Assembly: GCA_943787425.1 (NCBI GenBank)
Contig: CALSMJ010000001.1
Coordinates: forward strand, 1,105,271-1,169,270
Reading direction: 5' to 3'
DNA from: an uncultured Pseudomonadales bacterium
GTDB lineage: Bacteria > Pseudomonadota > Gammaproteobacteria > Pseudomonadales > Azotimanducaceae
DNA length: 64,000 nucleotides
Below the pieces are notes generated by a model that did no database searches, was not told where the DNA came from, and saw nothing but the letters and a program-made list of their open reading frames with translations. Within the stretch, counting starts at the first letter, position 1, and each line of letters opens with the position of its first letter. Shown here piece by piece: positions 1-9,593 of this stretch. The translations under genes and the position numbers were made by a program.

Positions 1-894
1 CTGAAGCCAACCTACGGCCGGATCTCGCGGTGGGGCATGATTGCTTTTGCCTCGAGCCTTGATCAAGCCGGCCCGATGGCCCGCACCGCCCAGGACGCCG
101 CGATTCTGCTAGAACACATGGCGGGTCATGATCCTCGGGATTCGACCTCGCTCAATGAGCCGGTACCAAGGTTCTCAGAAGGTCTTGACAACAGCATCAG
201 GGGGTTAAGGATCGGGGTCTGCCGGGAATTTTTCACAGAGGGCTTGGATCCTGCAGTTGAACGCAGCATCCGTGAGGCCCTTGCAGTCTATGAATCCCTC
301 GGCGCAACCTTGGTCGATATCTCACTACCGCACACCCCGTACAGCGTTAGTGCTTACTACGTAATTGCGCCCGCTGAGTGCTCGGCGAATCTTGCCCGAT
401 TTGATGGGATTCGTTACGGCTATCGCTGCTCTGACCCTGAGAATCTTCAAGATCTGTATCAGCGCTCACGGGGCGAAGGTTTTGGCGAGGAAGTTAAAAA
501 ACGCATCCTAGTGGGCACTTTTGCCCTCAGCGCGGGCTACTTTGACGCCTTTTATGCTCGCGCTCAAAAGATCCGCCGACGCATCAAAGAAGACTTTGTT
601 AACGCGTTTGAACACGTCGATGTGATTGCCGGCCCAACAGCACCGACCCCGGCTTTTCCACTCGGAGAAAAAGCCAGCAATCCCGTTGAGATGTATCTTC
701 AAGACATTTATACCATTTCGGCAAGCTTAGCGGGCGTCCCCGCGATGAGTATCCCGGCAGGACTCGCCAATGGGCTGCCGGTTGGCTTGCAACTCATCGG
801 CAATTACTTGCAGGAAGGACCGCTTTTGCAAGCGGCGCATCAGTTTCAACAAGCCACGCACTGGCATTCGTTAACGCCTCCGGAGGCTTTGTGA
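1..894 (+). CDS. gatA: Asp-tRNA(Asn)/Glu-tRNA(Gln) amidotransferase subunit A, 5'-truncated by window edge
   Basis: The amidase subunit of GatCAB releases ammonia from glutamine for amidation of misacylated Asp-tRNA(Asn) or Glu-tRNA(Gln). The frame is open from base 1, and the first visible residues ([13 protein letters not shown]) are the stretch that follows the Ser-cisSer amidase signature, so the catalytic Ser/Lys part lies upstream of the window. The remaining 297 residues match the C-terminal two thirds of GatA, including the [13 protein letters not shown] block and a [10 protein letters not shown] stretch near the end. Its TGA overlaps the GTG start of gatB, indicating translational coupling. 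gatC would be expected upstream. Confidence 0.95.
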   Translation: MKPTYGRISRWGMIAFASSLDQAGPMARTAQDAAILLEHMAGHDPRDSTSLNEPVPRFSEGLDNSIRGLRIGVCREFFTEGLDPAVERSIREALAVYESLGATLVDISLPHTPYSVSAYYVIAPAECSANLARFDGIRYGYRCSDPENLQDLYQRSRGEGFGEEVKKRILVGTFALSAGYFDAFYARAQKIRRRIKEDFVNAFEHVDVIAGPTAPTPAFPLGEKASNPVEMYLQDIYTISASLAGVPAMSIPAGLANGLPVGLQLIGNYLQEGPLLQAAHQFQQATHWHSLTPPEAL

Positions 895-2342
895 GTATTC
901 CGGCAGGTTGGCAAATCGATATTGGCCTTGAGATTCATGCCCAACTCAACACCCAATCAAAAATTTTCTCAGGCGCGAGCACGCGATTTGGCCAATCAGC
1001 CAATAGCCAAGCCTGCGCAATCGATCTTGGTATGCCCGGCGTTCTACCAAGCGTCAATGCCGAGGTCTTCGTTAAAGCCGTTCAATTCGGGCTCAGTATT
1101 GGCGCTTTGATTAATCAAGAGTCACGATTTGATCGAAAAAATTATTTTTATCCGGATTTACCCAAAGGCTATCAGATCACCCAGATGGACCACCCGATTG
1201 TTTTAGGCGGTAAAATCACTATCGAAACATTGGATGGCACAGAGAAAATGATTCGGGTCACCCGCGCCCACCTTGAAGAGGATGCCGGCAAATCGATTCA
1301 TGATTTCAAACCAGGCTACACCGGCATTGATCTGAACCGTGCCGGCACGCCTTTGCTCGAAATTGTCTCCGAGCCTGACATCAAAAATGCGGCGGAGGCG
1401 GTCGCTTACGCCAAAGCCATCCACCAACTGCTGACATACCTTGAAGTTTGCGATGGTAATATGGCCGAAGGTTCACTCCGCTTCGATGCGAACATCTCAG
1501 TTCGCCGCCAAGACGCCGAAACCCTCGGAACCCGTTCTGAGATTAAAAACCTCAACTCCTTCCGGTTTTTAGAACAAGCCATTCATTTCGAAACCGAACG
1601 CCAAATCAGCGTTCTCGAAGCAGGCGGCACCCTCGTTCAAGATACGCGGTTATTCGATCCCGACCGGCATGAAACCCGATCGATGCGCAGCAAGGAAACC
1701 GCAACAGACTATCGCTACTTCCCAGAACCCGACTTGCTACCGGTGATGTTAACCGCTGAATTCATCGAGAACATCCAAGCTCAGTTGCCTGAACTACCCG
1801 GTGAGAGAGCCCAGCGCTATCAAACTGCCCATGAACTCAGCGCGTCAGATGCCGCATTATTGTCGCAAGATCGAAGGCTGGGCGATTACTTTGACCAAGT
1901 CTTAACCAGCAGCAGCAACGCCAAATCAGCAGCGAATTGGGTTCGGGGCGATCTGTTATCAAAGCTCAACGAGCATGACCTCAGTATTACGGCTTGCCCT
2001 ATTAGTCCCAAAAATCTCGGCGAGATGATTCAACTCATCGATCAAGGCGTCATTTCAGGCAAAATTGCAAAAGAGGTCTTTGCTGCGTTGTGGTCGCAGC
2101 AAACCGAATCGGCCAGCGATTACGTTCAGAAAAATCAGCTTGAGCAAGTGTCGGATGCGAGTGCTATCGAACCCTTAATCGATGCTTTGATTGCGGAGAA
2201 TCCAAAGCAAGCTGCGGACCTTCGCGCCGGTAAAGATAAACTCATGGGGTTTTTCGTGGGCAAAGTGATGCAAGCAACACAGGGCAAAGCCAATCCAAAA
2301 CAGGTCAACGACCTGATCCGAAAAAAGCTATCAGAGCCTTAG
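891..2342 (+). CDS. gatB: Asp-tRNA(Asn)/Glu-tRNA(Gln) amidotransferase subunit B
   Basis: GatB binds and activates the misacylated tRNA in the GatCAB complex. The 483-residue product has the N-terminal kinase-like core ([11 protein letters not shown] near residue 11, [13 protein letters not shown] near residue 147) and a C-terminal YqeY-like helical tail. It starts with GTG inside a 4-base GTGA overlap with the gatA stop, and CGGAGG at 881-886 serves as ribosome binding site. Length is typical of the family. The usual Cys-rich motif around residue 40 is reduced to one Cys (SQACAIDLG), so metal binding there may be lost. Confidence 0.96.
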   Translation: MSIPAGWQIDIGLEIHAQLNTQSKIFSGASTRFGQSANSQACAIDLGMPGVLPSVNAEVFVKAVQFGLSIGALINQESRFDRKNYFYPDLPKGYQITQMDHPIVLGGKITIETLDGTEKMIRVTRAHLEEDAGKSIHDFKPGYTGIDLNRAGTPLLEIVSEPDIKNAAEAVAYAKAIHQLLTYLEVCDGNMAEGSLRFDANISVRRQDAETLGTRSEIKNLNSFRFLEQAIHFETERQISVLEAGGTLVQDTRLFDPDRHETRSMRSKETATDYRYFPEPDLLPVMLTAEFIENIQAQLPELPGERAQRYQTAHELSASDAALLSQDRRLGDYFDQVLTSSSNAKSAANWVRGDLLSKLNEHDLSITACPISPKNLGEMIQLIDQGVISGKIAKEVFAALWSQQTESASDYVQKNQLEQVSDASAIEPLIDALIAENPKQAADLRAGKDKLMGFFVGKVMQATQGKANPKQVNDLIRKKLSEP

Positions 2343-2451
2343 CAGGCTCGCCTCATCGCGCACGCTTAAGACCAAGCACACCGACGCAATTGGGCGATTC
2401 GTCGCAGCGGCTTGGATCAAGTTGATGTGCTATCTCGATGCACTATCTCAA

Positions 2452-2500
2452 CGGGCTATGACGACCACACGGGCTATGACGACGGACTATGACGACGGAC
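2452..2500. repeat. Short imperfect tandem repeat, unit about 14 bases
   Basis: The block CTATGACGAC occurs three times in about 45 bases between the end of gatB and the end of the convergent DUF1499 gene. The last copies run into the final codons of that gene and encode its Ser-Pro-Ser-Ser tail. It looks like local slippage duplication. I infer no function. Confidence 0.6.
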
Positions 2501-3233
2501 TTTGAAAGCCTTGAAGAAACCGTCGAATGCGCTCTGCATTCACGCCCAAGTCACTTTGCCCCACCCTAGATACCGACCGCACATCAATCAGCGTTTGGCC
2601 GCCTTCAGACCGAATCCGAACAATCAGGTCATCTTTAAACTGGAACCATTGCGTCGTATCAGTCGCTTCAACCACGCCGAGAGCCGGGTCCACATTAATA
2701 ATCTCCAAACCCATCTGCCGAAGCACGGCTTCCGATTGTGCCAAACTTTCTGCAATCGTTAATGGGGTCAGAAGGGTTTCAAGATCCGGATAAAATTCGT
2801 CCTGCAGTGCTTCCATATCTTCAGCGGACCGCTCTGTGTCGCCATAGACCAGGTCATTAAGGGCATGAACCCGGCGTTTTTTGATTTCAAAAAACACGGG
2901 CGGGTCCATCGGATTCGTTGTGATATCGTGGATGGGCGGCACGCTATTGGCTTTTTGCAACTGTGGTAGAACAAAGCCGACCGGCACCAAGGCCAGCACC
3001 GTCGCCACCAGCAGCGCGCCGCTATCGAGCGGCTGTTTTCGGACCAAGCCCGCAATCACCAAGCCAATAATGGCGAGTAAACACAAAGCGCCCCCAGCAA
3101 AAGCAATGGCAAAGCCGCCTAAGGCGGTCATCAAATCGAACAGACCGGATCGATAGCCAAACGGGCTGCCGACCAAAATTAAAATCTGGCAAATCACAAA
3201 CACTAAAATGACTTTTGTACTCGTCTTCATCAA
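2487..3233 (-). CDS. DUF1499 family membrane protein
   Basis: A 248-residue protein with three hydrophobic segments (about residues 7-24, 34-65 and 73-92), then a soluble domain opening with the family hallmark PPIHDITTNPMDPPVF. The rest of the domain (EAVLRQMGLEIINVDPALGVVEATDTTQWFQFKDD, quoted here only as its region at about 168-205) fits DUF1499, a widespread bacterial domain without a settled role. The gene is monocistronic and convergent with gatB. Start ATG is followed at once by a second Met codon. Confidence 0.8.
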   Translation of the reverse strand: MMKTSTKVILVFVICQILILVGSPFGYRSGLFDLMTALGGFAIAFAGGALCLLAIIGLVIAGLVRKQPLDSGALLVATVLALVPVGFVLPQLQKANSVPPIHDITTNPMDPPVFFEIKKRRVHALNDLVYGDTERSAEDMEALQDEFYPDLETLLTPLTIAESLAQSEAVLRQMGLEIINVDPALGVVEATDTTQWFQFKDDLIVRIRSEGGQTLIDVRSVSRVGQSDLGVNAERIRRFLQGFQSPSS

Positions 3234-3411
3234 TAGATCCCTTTCCCTATAACTGGCGTCCTAACCGTTTCCGACTAAAGCTGCTGACTTAAACCATCGT
3301 CTCAAAGCGGCCTTGTTAAAACGGCGTTCTTACATGGTCTCACAAACCCGGTTAGCCGTCTCAGCGCCCCTCTTTTTGCGAGTTCCATTCCACGCGGCAA
3401 GGTTATCGCCC

Positions 3412-4380
3412 CTACCCGGGCACTTTAACATGCCACGGTTCAAACCGAACCCCAGCTTGGTTTTGATCTGGATAGCGCAAGGTAACATAGGGCAGTCTCT
3501 GCATCTTGCGATAGACCTCTGAGCGCGCGAAGGCTCGGGAGAAATTCTCGCCCGCCAATTGGCGGGATCCAACGTCAAAATCACCCGAGAAATGAAAGGA
3601 GTAGCCTGGCGGCGCCAAACTTCTTGAAGCCATCGAAACATTACCATCACACGCAATCAGCTTGGTCAGAAACAGCGCACTCTGCTTTGGGACCCCCCGC
3701 ACGCCAGAGGTTAAGATTAGATCCGTCCCAATATCAGCGCGCATCCGATCAAATAACGGCTTCGCCCGGCGCTTGTACAAATACTGACCCGACTGCGCCT
3801 CGTAGTGCAATAAACTGGGGCGCAAGTCTGCCAACAAGTCTTTCACAACCCGCTCGCCCATGAACCCATAGCTCGCAGCATCCTGATAAAACAACCATTG
3901 CAAGAGCCCCATTTCTTCAACGGTAAACCGTTCAATCCCAGTCGTTGCGGCCGCAGATTTAAGCAACTGATTAAACCCTAAAATATTGAAATAGCCATGC
4001 CCGAAATGACGCTGAACCCGATTCAGCCTGGCAAGGGTAGCCGGCATGACTGCGCGCTGGTCCGGACTGAGATAAACATCATCAGCCGAAACGCGATCTG
4101 GAGACTGCATTTTCCGGGCATTGAGCAGCATCCGATCGACTTGCTGCTGAGAAAACCCGAAGGATCTTAAGAATTCCGCCTGATCTGGAAAAAGGGGCGC
4201 TTGCGCGCTGCGATTTAGCCCGTCCTTCGCATTGCCCCCATCCTGCACCCTTGGCGCGCTGCCACCAAGCTGGCCCAGCCGGGTGCGTTGTTGCAAAGCC
4301 ACCAGACCGTATAACCCCGCAGCAACCGCGCCGCCGCCCAATAAAACTTTCAGAATGTGCCGCTTGGTTAGGTCCACCAT
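3412..4380 (-). CDS. M15-family D-alanyl-D-alanine carboxypeptidase, membrane-anchored
   Basis: A 322-residue protein with an N-terminal hydrophobic segment (about residues 10-28) after a basic stretch, which would export or anchor it at the periplasmic side. The C-terminal third carries the LD/DD-carboxypeptidase (VanY/M15B) pattern: SGVRG near 220, HFSGDFD near 260 with the His and Asp zinc ligands, and FEPWH near 314 with the catalytic Glu and third ligand. Expected role is trimming of peptidoglycan stem peptides. The long region between anchor and catalytic domain is unassigned. It stands alone between DUF1499 and the amidohydrolase. Confidence 0.8.
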   Translation of the reverse strand: MVDLTKRHILKVLLGGGAVAAGLYGLVALQQRTRLGQLGGSAPRVQDGGNAKDGLNRSAQAPLFPDQAEFLRSFGFSQQQVDRMLLNARKMQSPDRVSADDVYLSPDQRAVMPATLARLNRVQRHFGHGYFNILGFNQLLKSAAATTGIERFTVEEMGLLQWLFYQDAASYGFMGERVVKDLLADLRPSLLHYEAQSGQYLYKRRAKPLFDRMRADIGTDLILTSGVRGVPKQSALFLTKLIACDGNVSMASRSLAPPGYSFHFSGDFDVGSRQLAGENFSRAFARSEVYRKMQRLPYVTLRYPDQNQAGVRFEPWHVKVPG

Positions 4381-4433
4381 ATCAATTGGACTTAAGGTTT
4401 AATTGAATTCACAGCCAACATGGGGCGTATTCT

Positions 4434-5606
4434 TTAAGAGGAGCGGATCAGAGCCCCGCGGGCATAAATCTCCAATGGGTTTTGCAGAGCCCGAAGATCG
4501 CTCAAGGGCGATTCCGATAAAACCATTACGTCAGCGGACAGACCATCCTTCAACCGACCGGTCACGTTTTCAAGGCCCAAGGCCAACGCGCAATCGCTGG
4601 TTGCGCTGCGTAAGGTCTCAACGTTCGAAAATGCCGCCACCGCTTGATAGACCGCCAACGCTTTAGGCAAATCCTCATGAAAAACGTTTGGGATGCCCGC
4701 ATCGGTAGACGCGATAAACTGACAGCCACTCGACTTCATCGTCTGGTATCGCGTATTCATTGCCGCCATATAATTCTCATTGGTCAGATGACGGCCCCAA
4801 CCCGCGTTCACCGTCGGAGAGATCCAAATACCCGCCCTAGCAATGTCCTTGGCCAAATCGAGGTCAAAGTGCTTACCCCAACCCTTGGGCCCAACCCAAG
4901 AACAATGCTCGATGGTCGTGACGCCCGCATGTGCGGCATGCCGGATGCCATCGGTTCCATGACAATGGGCAGCAACCGAGTACCCCAATCGATTGGCCTC
5001 GTTCACGATGGATTGCATCACAGCACCATCAAATTGCGCGTCCATCGGTTTGCTACCGGGCGTAATGTTGCCGCCGGTTGCCATAACTTTAATTAAATCA
5101 ACACCCGCTTCGGCTTGCCGCGCAATCACCGCCATTGCCGCCGATGTATCCTCAGCCTCCCCACCCCAAAAATGGCAATGCCCGCCCGGGGACGTTATGG
5201 GTTGACCCGCGCAGATCAATCGTGGACCAGGTATCTCGCCCGCGAGGATCGCATCCCGAATCTTCAGCTCGAGCCATTGACCACCGCCTAGGTCTCTCGC
5301 GGCGGTAATACCCGCTTCCACCATTTTTTTTGCGCGCAGGGCCATCGCTTTGAGTTGAATCGCTTCGGGAACTTTGCCGTGCGCAAACGGATCGGGTTCC
5401 TCAGGATCCAGACACAGGTGGATATGGGCATCAATCAGGCCGGGGATCACATAAGTCCCGGCGAGATCCTTTGACGGCTCGTTATGGATGCGATCGTCTG
5501 AGGTTGTGCACTGCAAGGTGCCATCGGGCAAGATCCGTACAGCATCAAAGTCGCTCGAATAGTCTGACCCACAACCATCCCATAGTGTGACATTTCGTAA
5601 TAACAT
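4434..5606 (-). CDS. Amidohydrolase family protein (imidazolonepropionase/prolidase-like)
   Basis: A 390-residue metal-dependent hydrolase. It has the HxH pair in LIDAHIHL near residue 58, a probable bridging Lys in LIKVMATGG near 172, His ligands in AAHCHG near 212 and IEHCSW near 234, and the catalytic Asp in ASTDAGIP near 300. The domain layout is a small beta-sandwich from both termini around a TIM barrel. It resembles subtypes that hydrolyse cyclic amides or X-Pro dipeptides, but substrate cannot be read from sequence. There is no signal peptide, so it is probably cytoplasmic. Confidence 0.85.
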   Translation of the reverse strand: MLLRNVTLWDGCGSDYSSDFDAVRILPDGTLQCTTSDDRIHNEPSKDLAGTYVIPGLIDAHIHLCLDPEEPDPFAHGKVPEAIQLKAMALRAKKMVEAGITAARDLGGGQWLELKIRDAILAGEIPGPRLICAGQPITSPGGHCHFWGGEAEDTSAAMAVIARQAEAGVDLIKVMATGGNITPGSKPMDAQFDGAVMQSIVNEANRLGYSVAAHCHGTDGIRHAAHAGVTTIEHCSWVGPKGWGKHFDLDLAKDIARAGIWISPTVNAGWGRHLTNENYMAAMNTRYQTMKSSGCQFIASTDAGIPNVFHEDLPKALAVYQAVAAFSNVETLRSATSDCALALGLENVTGRLKDGLSADVMVLSESPLSDLRALQNPLEIYARGALIRSS

Positions 5607-5716
5607 TCGCCCGGGACCTGTTTTTGTTTCACCATATCATAGCAGACACACAGTGGGTGCTTACGGCCTAAACCACTGCAGACCTGGTTTCACCGATGAT
5701 CAAACCAAAGACCGGG

Positions 5717-6487
5717 TCAGCGATTGAGCCGAAGGATTTCTAGCAACCCAGTAAGAATCAGATCGGTCACGACCTCATCAAATATCTGCTCGCTGTCGAA
5801 CAGGTGCACAAAACCACCGGTGCCGACCACCAGCGGCGCCTCATCCGGAAACTCTTGCGCCGTGATTCGACTCACCAGTTCCTTGATCATGCCCACATTG
5901 GACCAAAACAATCCCGTCTGAATACTCTCAATGGTTGTTGTGCCGATGGCGTTCTGAACAGGCTTAATTTCAACAGACGGCAACTGAGCCGTCCTCATCT
6001 CAAGCGCTTCCATCGACAACCGCACCCCCGGCAGGATGTTCCCGCCAAGAAAGGTCCGATCCGACCGAATGGCACAAACGGTTGTTGCCGTACCAAAGTC
6101 TGCAACAATCAGATGTCGATCCGGAAACAATTTTAGGGCGCCAATCGCATCTGCAATCCGATCAGCACCCACTTCTTTGGGGTCCCGATACGCGATCTTC
6201 AAGCCGGTTTTGACCCCCGGCCGCAGCACAAGCGGTTCAATTTCAAAATATTTTTGCGCGCAGGCGCGAAGGGAATACAACAGATCCGGGACCACACAAC
6301 AAATGACGATTTCACGAATACTTGATGGGTCCACACCATTTTCTCGCAACACACTTCGGAAAAACACGCCCAGCTCGTCCGAACTGCTTTGCAGTTGGGA
6401 CGTCCTTCTAAATTGGGTAATGAGCTTACCCTCATCAAAAACACCGCCATAGACCTGCGTGTTACCCACATCGAGACATAAGATCAT
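5717..6487 (-). CDS. coaX: Type III pantothenate kinase
   Basis: Phosphorylates pantothenate, the first committed step to coenzyme A. The 256-residue product shows the ASKHA phosphate motif LDVGNTQ near residue 5, GADRIADAIGA near 107 and DFGTATT near 126, all typical of CoaX rather than CoaA. Its ATG overlaps the panC stop by four bases, so it is the last gene of a panB-panC-coaX unit that makes and activates pantothenate. Confidence 0.94.
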   Translation of the reverse strand: MILCLDVGNTQVYGGVFDEGKLITQFRRTSQLQSSSDELGVFFRSVLRENGVDPSSIREIVICCVVPDLLYSLRACAQKYFEIEPLVLRPGVKTGLKIAYRDPKEVGADRIADAIGALKLFPDRHLIVADFGTATTVCAIRSDRTFLGGNILPGVRLSMEALEMRTAQLPSVEIKPVQNAIGTTTIESIQTGLFWSNVGMIKELVSRITAQEFPDEAPLVVGTGGFVHLFDSEQIFDEVVTDLILTGLLEILRLNR

Positions 6488-7254
6488 GCGTTGATCCTCA
6501 CATTATCAATTAATCGAATTTCATCGGGTGCGGCGCCGACTCGAACCGCGCCAAACCGCCGACCCTTCGCGCTCGTTACATAATCCACTGCGAATCCCGC
6601 ATGGCTTAGCGCCGTGCGCGCGGCGTCATCGGATTCTGAATCCAGCAAACACGGATACAGTTTTGCCGCCAACCTGCGCTGGGATTTGCTCAATCGTCGA
6701 TTGCGCGAACTCATTGCAAGCCCATCGGCCTCTCGTACCGTCGGCACCGATTCGATCCGAGTATTCAAAAACAATGCCGTCGCCATACCCTGAATCAACT
6801 CGAACTGTTGATAGTCTTTTTCCCCAAAGTAAGCCACATCAGCCTGCACCAGATTGAGCAGCTTGAGCACAACCGTTAGCACGCCTCGAAAGTGGCCTGG
6901 GCGGGCGGCACCGCAACGATCCTGGCTCAATAACAATTCATCGACAACGTAATGATCGCCCTTGGGATACAAAGCCATGACCGGCGGGAGAAAGAGCGCC
7001 GAGACCCCGAGGGTTTGCAGCAATTGCTGATCTTCTGTCTCCGTGCGCGGGTAGCCTTCAAGGTCTTTCGCCTCATTAAACTGCATTGGGTTGACAAAAA
7101 TAGAAACCACCACGTGTTGGTGCCGGGCTTTTGCGGCCTCAATTAACGCGCGATGACCAGCGTGCAGCGCGCCCATTGTCGGGACAAAGCCAACAGCGCC
7201 ATCAAGCGATGTTCGGTAAGCTCGCAAGTCCTCGGTTGTGCGGATAATCTTCAC
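6484..7254 (-). CDS. panC: Pantothenate synthetase
   Basis: Condenses pantoate with beta-alanine using ATP. The 256-residue protein has the nucleotidylyltransferase motif VPTMGALHAGH near residue 24, FVNPMQF near 53, the FGEKDYQQ block near 143 and the SSRNRRLS (KMSKS-equivalent) near 181. It is slightly shorter than many homologues (about 280), the loss being in the C-terminal dimer domain. It overlaps panB by four bases (ATGA) and coaX by four bases. Confidence 0.94.
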   Translation of the reverse strand: MKIIRTTEDLRAYRTSLDGAVGFVPTMGALHAGHRALIEAAKARHQHVVVSIFVNPMQFNEAKDLEGYPRTETEDQQLLQTLGVSALFLPPVMALYPKGDHYVVDELLLSQDRCGAARPGHFRGVLTVVLKLLNLVQADVAYFGEKDYQQFELIQGMATALFLNTRIESVPTVREADGLAMSSRNRRLSKSQRRLAAKLYPCLLDSESDDAARTALSHAGFAVDYVTSAKGRRFGAVRVGAAPDEIRLIDNVRINA

Positions 7255-8042
7255 GCGTAGCTTTCACATCGCGCCGGGAAAGCACCCTGGGTTACATCTT
7301 CATGATAACGGTTTAGCGCCCCAACCACGTCCCCTGCCAGATCTGCGTACTGCCGCAAGAACTTAGGCCGAAATCCCCGATTGGCGCCTAATAAGTCTTG
7401 GAGGACCAATACTTGTCCATCGACCTGAACCCCGGCGCCGATGCCAATCACTGGGCAGTCGAGGGACTGGGCAATGAGCCTTCCAACCTTCGCCGGCACA
7501 CATTCCAAAACCAAAGCAGCAATACCAGCCCGTTCAAGCTGCTCGGCTTCCTGGCATAAGACCTTCGCGGTGGCTTCCGTTTTTGCTTGTACCCGGTGCC
7601 CGCCCAACTGCAAAACGGCCTGGGGGGTCAACCCCAAATGACCCACAACCGGCAACCCCGCTTCAACCAGATGGGCAATCAATGTTCGTTGGTGTTTCGC
7701 ACCTTCTATTTTGACCGCATGGGCGCCCGCTTGAATCAGCGCTGTCGCGGCGGCAACGCCAGAAGCCAAATCACTGCTGGCCGTCATAAACGGCATATCC
7801 GCAATAATGATCTTATCGCCGGCACCTCGAGCAACCGCTGCAACATGGGGCAGCATCAGATCAAGCGTTGCGTGCACCGTCGAAGGGAATCCATGCATCA
7901 CAACGGCTAAAGAGTCACCCACTAAAATGCTGTCAACGGCAGATTCTGCGACCAGCTGGGCTGACCAAAAATCATAACAAGTGACCATCGATATTTTCTG
8001 TTGAGCCGCTTTCATTGCTTGAAAGCGAGTGATCGATTGCAT
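7251..8042 (-). CDS. panB: 3-methyl-2-oxobutanoate hydroxymethyltransferase
   Basis: Makes ketopantoate from ketoisovalerate with methylene-tetrahydrofolate, the entry step to pantothenate. The 264-residue product contains MVTCYDFWSAQ, LVGDSLAVVMHG and a PVIGIGAG block, all diagnostic. The start at 8042 (MQSITRFQAMK) is preferred over an upstream in-frame start at 8129, because GGAGA sits seven bases before it and homologues begin here. It is the first gene of panB-panC-coaX, and its leader lies against the mobile element's left flank. Confidence 0.94.
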   Translation of the reverse strand: MQSITRFQAMKAAQQKISMVTCYDFWSAQLVAESAVDSILVGDSLAVVMHGFPSTVHATLDLMLPHVAAVARGAGDKIIIADMPFMTASSDLASGVAAATALIQAGAHAVKIEGAKHQRTLIAHLVEAGLPVVGHLGLTPQAVLQLGGHRVQAKTEATAKVLCQEAEQLERAGIAALVLECVPAKVGRLIAQSLDCPVIGIGAGVQVDGQVLVLQDLLGANRGFRPKFLRQYADLAGDVVGALNRYHEDVTQGAFPARCESYA

Positions 8043-8189
8043 AGCTATTCTCCAATCAAAGGTAGAATGCGCCAATCGACAGGCAGGGGCTCTTTCAAGC
8101 CAAACAGGTACCTGTCCAATTGGGATCAAGTCCTTAACGTTCGTTCATCGGTTCGCCAGGCGCCGCTCGCGCCTGCACACTCATTGAAT

Positions 8190-8210
8190 ACCCATCTTTT
8201 AAGATTGGGT
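8190..8210. other. Small hairpin upstream of the tRNA fragment
   Basis: ACCCATCTT and AAGATTGGGT pair with a one-base bulge and a two-base loop in the 250-base stretch between panB and the tRNA fragment. There is no long T run, so it is only a weak terminator candidate. I see no gene in 8043-8291. Confidence 0.3.
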
Positions 8211-8277
8211 TTCAACGCGGACTGTAGAGATTTATTGAAACGCCGTCAAACCCGTCGCCAACAAATTCGAAAGGCTG

Positions 8278-8283
8278 TAGAAT
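8278..8283 (+). promoter_or_regulatory. Original tRNA promoter -10 box, now orphaned
   Basis: TAGAAT lies ten bases before the first base of the interrupted tRNA, the spacing expected for a tRNA promoter. A clear -35 box was not found. After integration this promoter can only transcribe the 39-base tRNA 5' fragment and element DNA. Confidence 0.4.
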
Positions 8284-8291
8284 CCCTTGTC

Positions 8292-8332
8292 GCGGGCCTA
8301 TAGCTCAGTTGGTTAGAGCAGTGGACTCATAA
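8292..8332 (+). repeat. Left attachment site attL (41-bp direct repeat)
   Basis: Identical to 16478-16518. It covers two bases before the tRNA and tRNA positions 1-39, ending at the 3' end of the anticodon loop (CTCATAA). After it the sequence diverges completely (GTTACTGC here, TCCATTGG at the right copy). This is the host's original 5' half. Confidence 0.93.
8294..8332 (+). pseudogene. 5' half of interrupted tRNA(CAT)
   Basis: GGGCCTATAGCTCAG through the anticodon loop is present, but the 3' half of the anticodon stem, the T arm and the acceptor strand are missing. It is the remnant left when the element integrated. It could be transcribed from the old promoter but cannot fold as a tRNA. 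Confidence 0.9.
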
Positions 8333-8389
8333 GTTACTGCTAGAACTTTTTACGCTTATATAATAGTATTTTAAGAATAATAAAATTAG

Positions 8390-8407
8390 GTGTGTCAAAT
8401 ATTTTGC
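8390..8407 (+). repeat. Candidate integrase arm-type site, left end
   Basis: GTGTGTCAAA (8390-8399) is repeated at 16406-16415, and the overlapping ATATTTTGC (8399-8407) is repeated at 16394-16402. Both pairs lie within about 120 bases of the element's two ends. Short shared motifs at both ends are what integrase arm sites or excisionase sites look like, but this is inferred from position only. Confidence 0.4.
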
Positions 8408-8421
8408 AACATTGGAGCAAA

Positions 8422-8847
8422 CTAGGATTTGCTCTTCTTACCAATTGGAACCAAACGTTCACTCAACAAAGTATCAAATTCTCCTTCGCTTACAGCTTGC
8501 GAAATCGCTTCAAGCGTTGATTGCACTTCATCCTTACTTGCAAGCGCAATTGCATCCTTTCCTTTCGCTAATTCCAACACTCTGTTTCCATCACGCAAAG
8601 TGAGCTCAACTGCTCCATTTGCAGTGGTTTTCCACCAACGCTTCATACGCTTCTGCACATCAACTACAGCAGTGGTTCCATCATCGCGTTTGACACGCTT
8701 TTTGATAGTTGGAGCAAATGAGGGATTTTTAGCTAGTTCTATCTGCTCGCTTATGCGCTGAACTAGCTTGCGCTTCTTTCGTTCAAGTGAGCTGAGCTGT
8801 GGATTGTTTGATTGCTTAACAAGCGTAAGTGTCTGTAAAAACGACAT
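8422..8847 (-). CDS. Small basic protein, DUF6641-like
   Basis: A 141-residue, Lys-rich protein. The start at 8847 (MSFLQTLTLVK) is preferred to one 19 codons upstream because AGGAGG sits just before it. The pattern (Lys-rich N-terminus, a VDVQKRMKRWW block near residue 62, then ELAKGKDAI) resembles DUF6641 as I remember it. No function is known to me. It is the last gene of the cassette that begins with the 602-aa protein, 96 bases after the TGT-like gene. It ends about 90 bases from attL. Confidence 0.6.
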   Translation of the reverse strand: MSFLQTLTLVKQSNNPQLSSLERKKRKLVQRISEQIELAKNPSFAPTIKKRVKRDDGTTAVVDVQKRMKRWWKTTANGAVELTLRDGNRVLELAKGKDAIALASKDEVQSTLEAISQAVSEGEFDTLLSERLVPIGKKSKS

Positions 8848-8942
8848 TTTTCCTCCTACACGATAATTTTCGTGCAGCGTAATGTCGTATTTTTCAGAAG
8901 TCATCCACTTTTTGGTGGAATCTAAAAAATTTAAGTTTTCGC

Positions 8943-9593
8943 TTACTTTCGTGCAGCGAATTCGTCTTCTATTCCTGTTTTTTTCTGTTTTAGCGCAGCA
9001 AGCGTTTTTTCAAGTTTCGAAATTTCAAAATCTTTAGCGTTTTCAGCGCTAAAGTACTCTTCAATCATTCCAACAGCATCTGCGAGGATTTGAGGTACTT
9101 TACCTTTTCCATTGAATACAGCGTTGCATGCGTTCATCCCATTCAAATGGAACATGTACATGTTCATGTTCTCTAACAGTGGGTAACTCAATCCATCTCT
9201 TCGTGTATCAGCATAAACATCTGTGTCGTATATCACATCGCTCCAATCAAGCATCTTTGAGTGAGGAAGATAACTAGGAAGTGACACATCAACTTCTTTG
9301 CGAGCTGTAGCAAGATTTTCTGGTATTGGGGTTGCTGAAATTACCCAATCTTTGATGTTAGTTGTCTGCTCGTTCAAATTTACTAATTGAGCAGCTACGC
9401 TTGCTATCTGTATAGGTGAACTTGAATCCAAGCTAACTGTTATTTTGCTATTGAGTGCTTTTCGCAATCCCCTTTGAATTGCTGTGTAAATTACTTGTGG
9501 AACAGGGGGAGAAATACCCAACACATGAATCCACTCTCTCCCTTCTAACTTTCCTTCATCAAGCAATCTGCGACAACCATTTGCAAGCATCAA
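8943..9593 (-). CDS. TGT/DpdA-like protein, C-terminal part (frame-broken)
   Basis: This 216-codon frame continues the transglycosylase fold of the preceding gene. REWIHVLGISPPVPQ near residue 19 matches the barrel strand that follows the substrate-binding loop in tRNA-guanine transglycosylases. VSLDSSSP near residue 53 aligns with the strand carrying the second catalytic Asp. A TGT zinc site (CxCxxC plus His) is absent, and the end is a charged coiled coil. It overlaps the upstream frame by 35 bases. A single one-base change would join the two, so I read them as one gene of about 460 codons. Confidence 0.7.
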   Translation of the reverse strand: MMLANGCRRLLDEGKLEGREWIHVLGISPPVPQVIYTAIQRGLRKALNSKITVSLDSSSPIQIASVAAQLVNLNEQTTNIKDWVISATPIPENLATARKEVDVSLPSYLPHSKMLDWSDVIYDTDVYADTRRDGLSYPLLENMNMYMFHLNGMNACNAVFNGKGKVPQILADAVGMIEEYFSAENAKDFEISKLEKTLAALKQKKTGIEDEFAARK

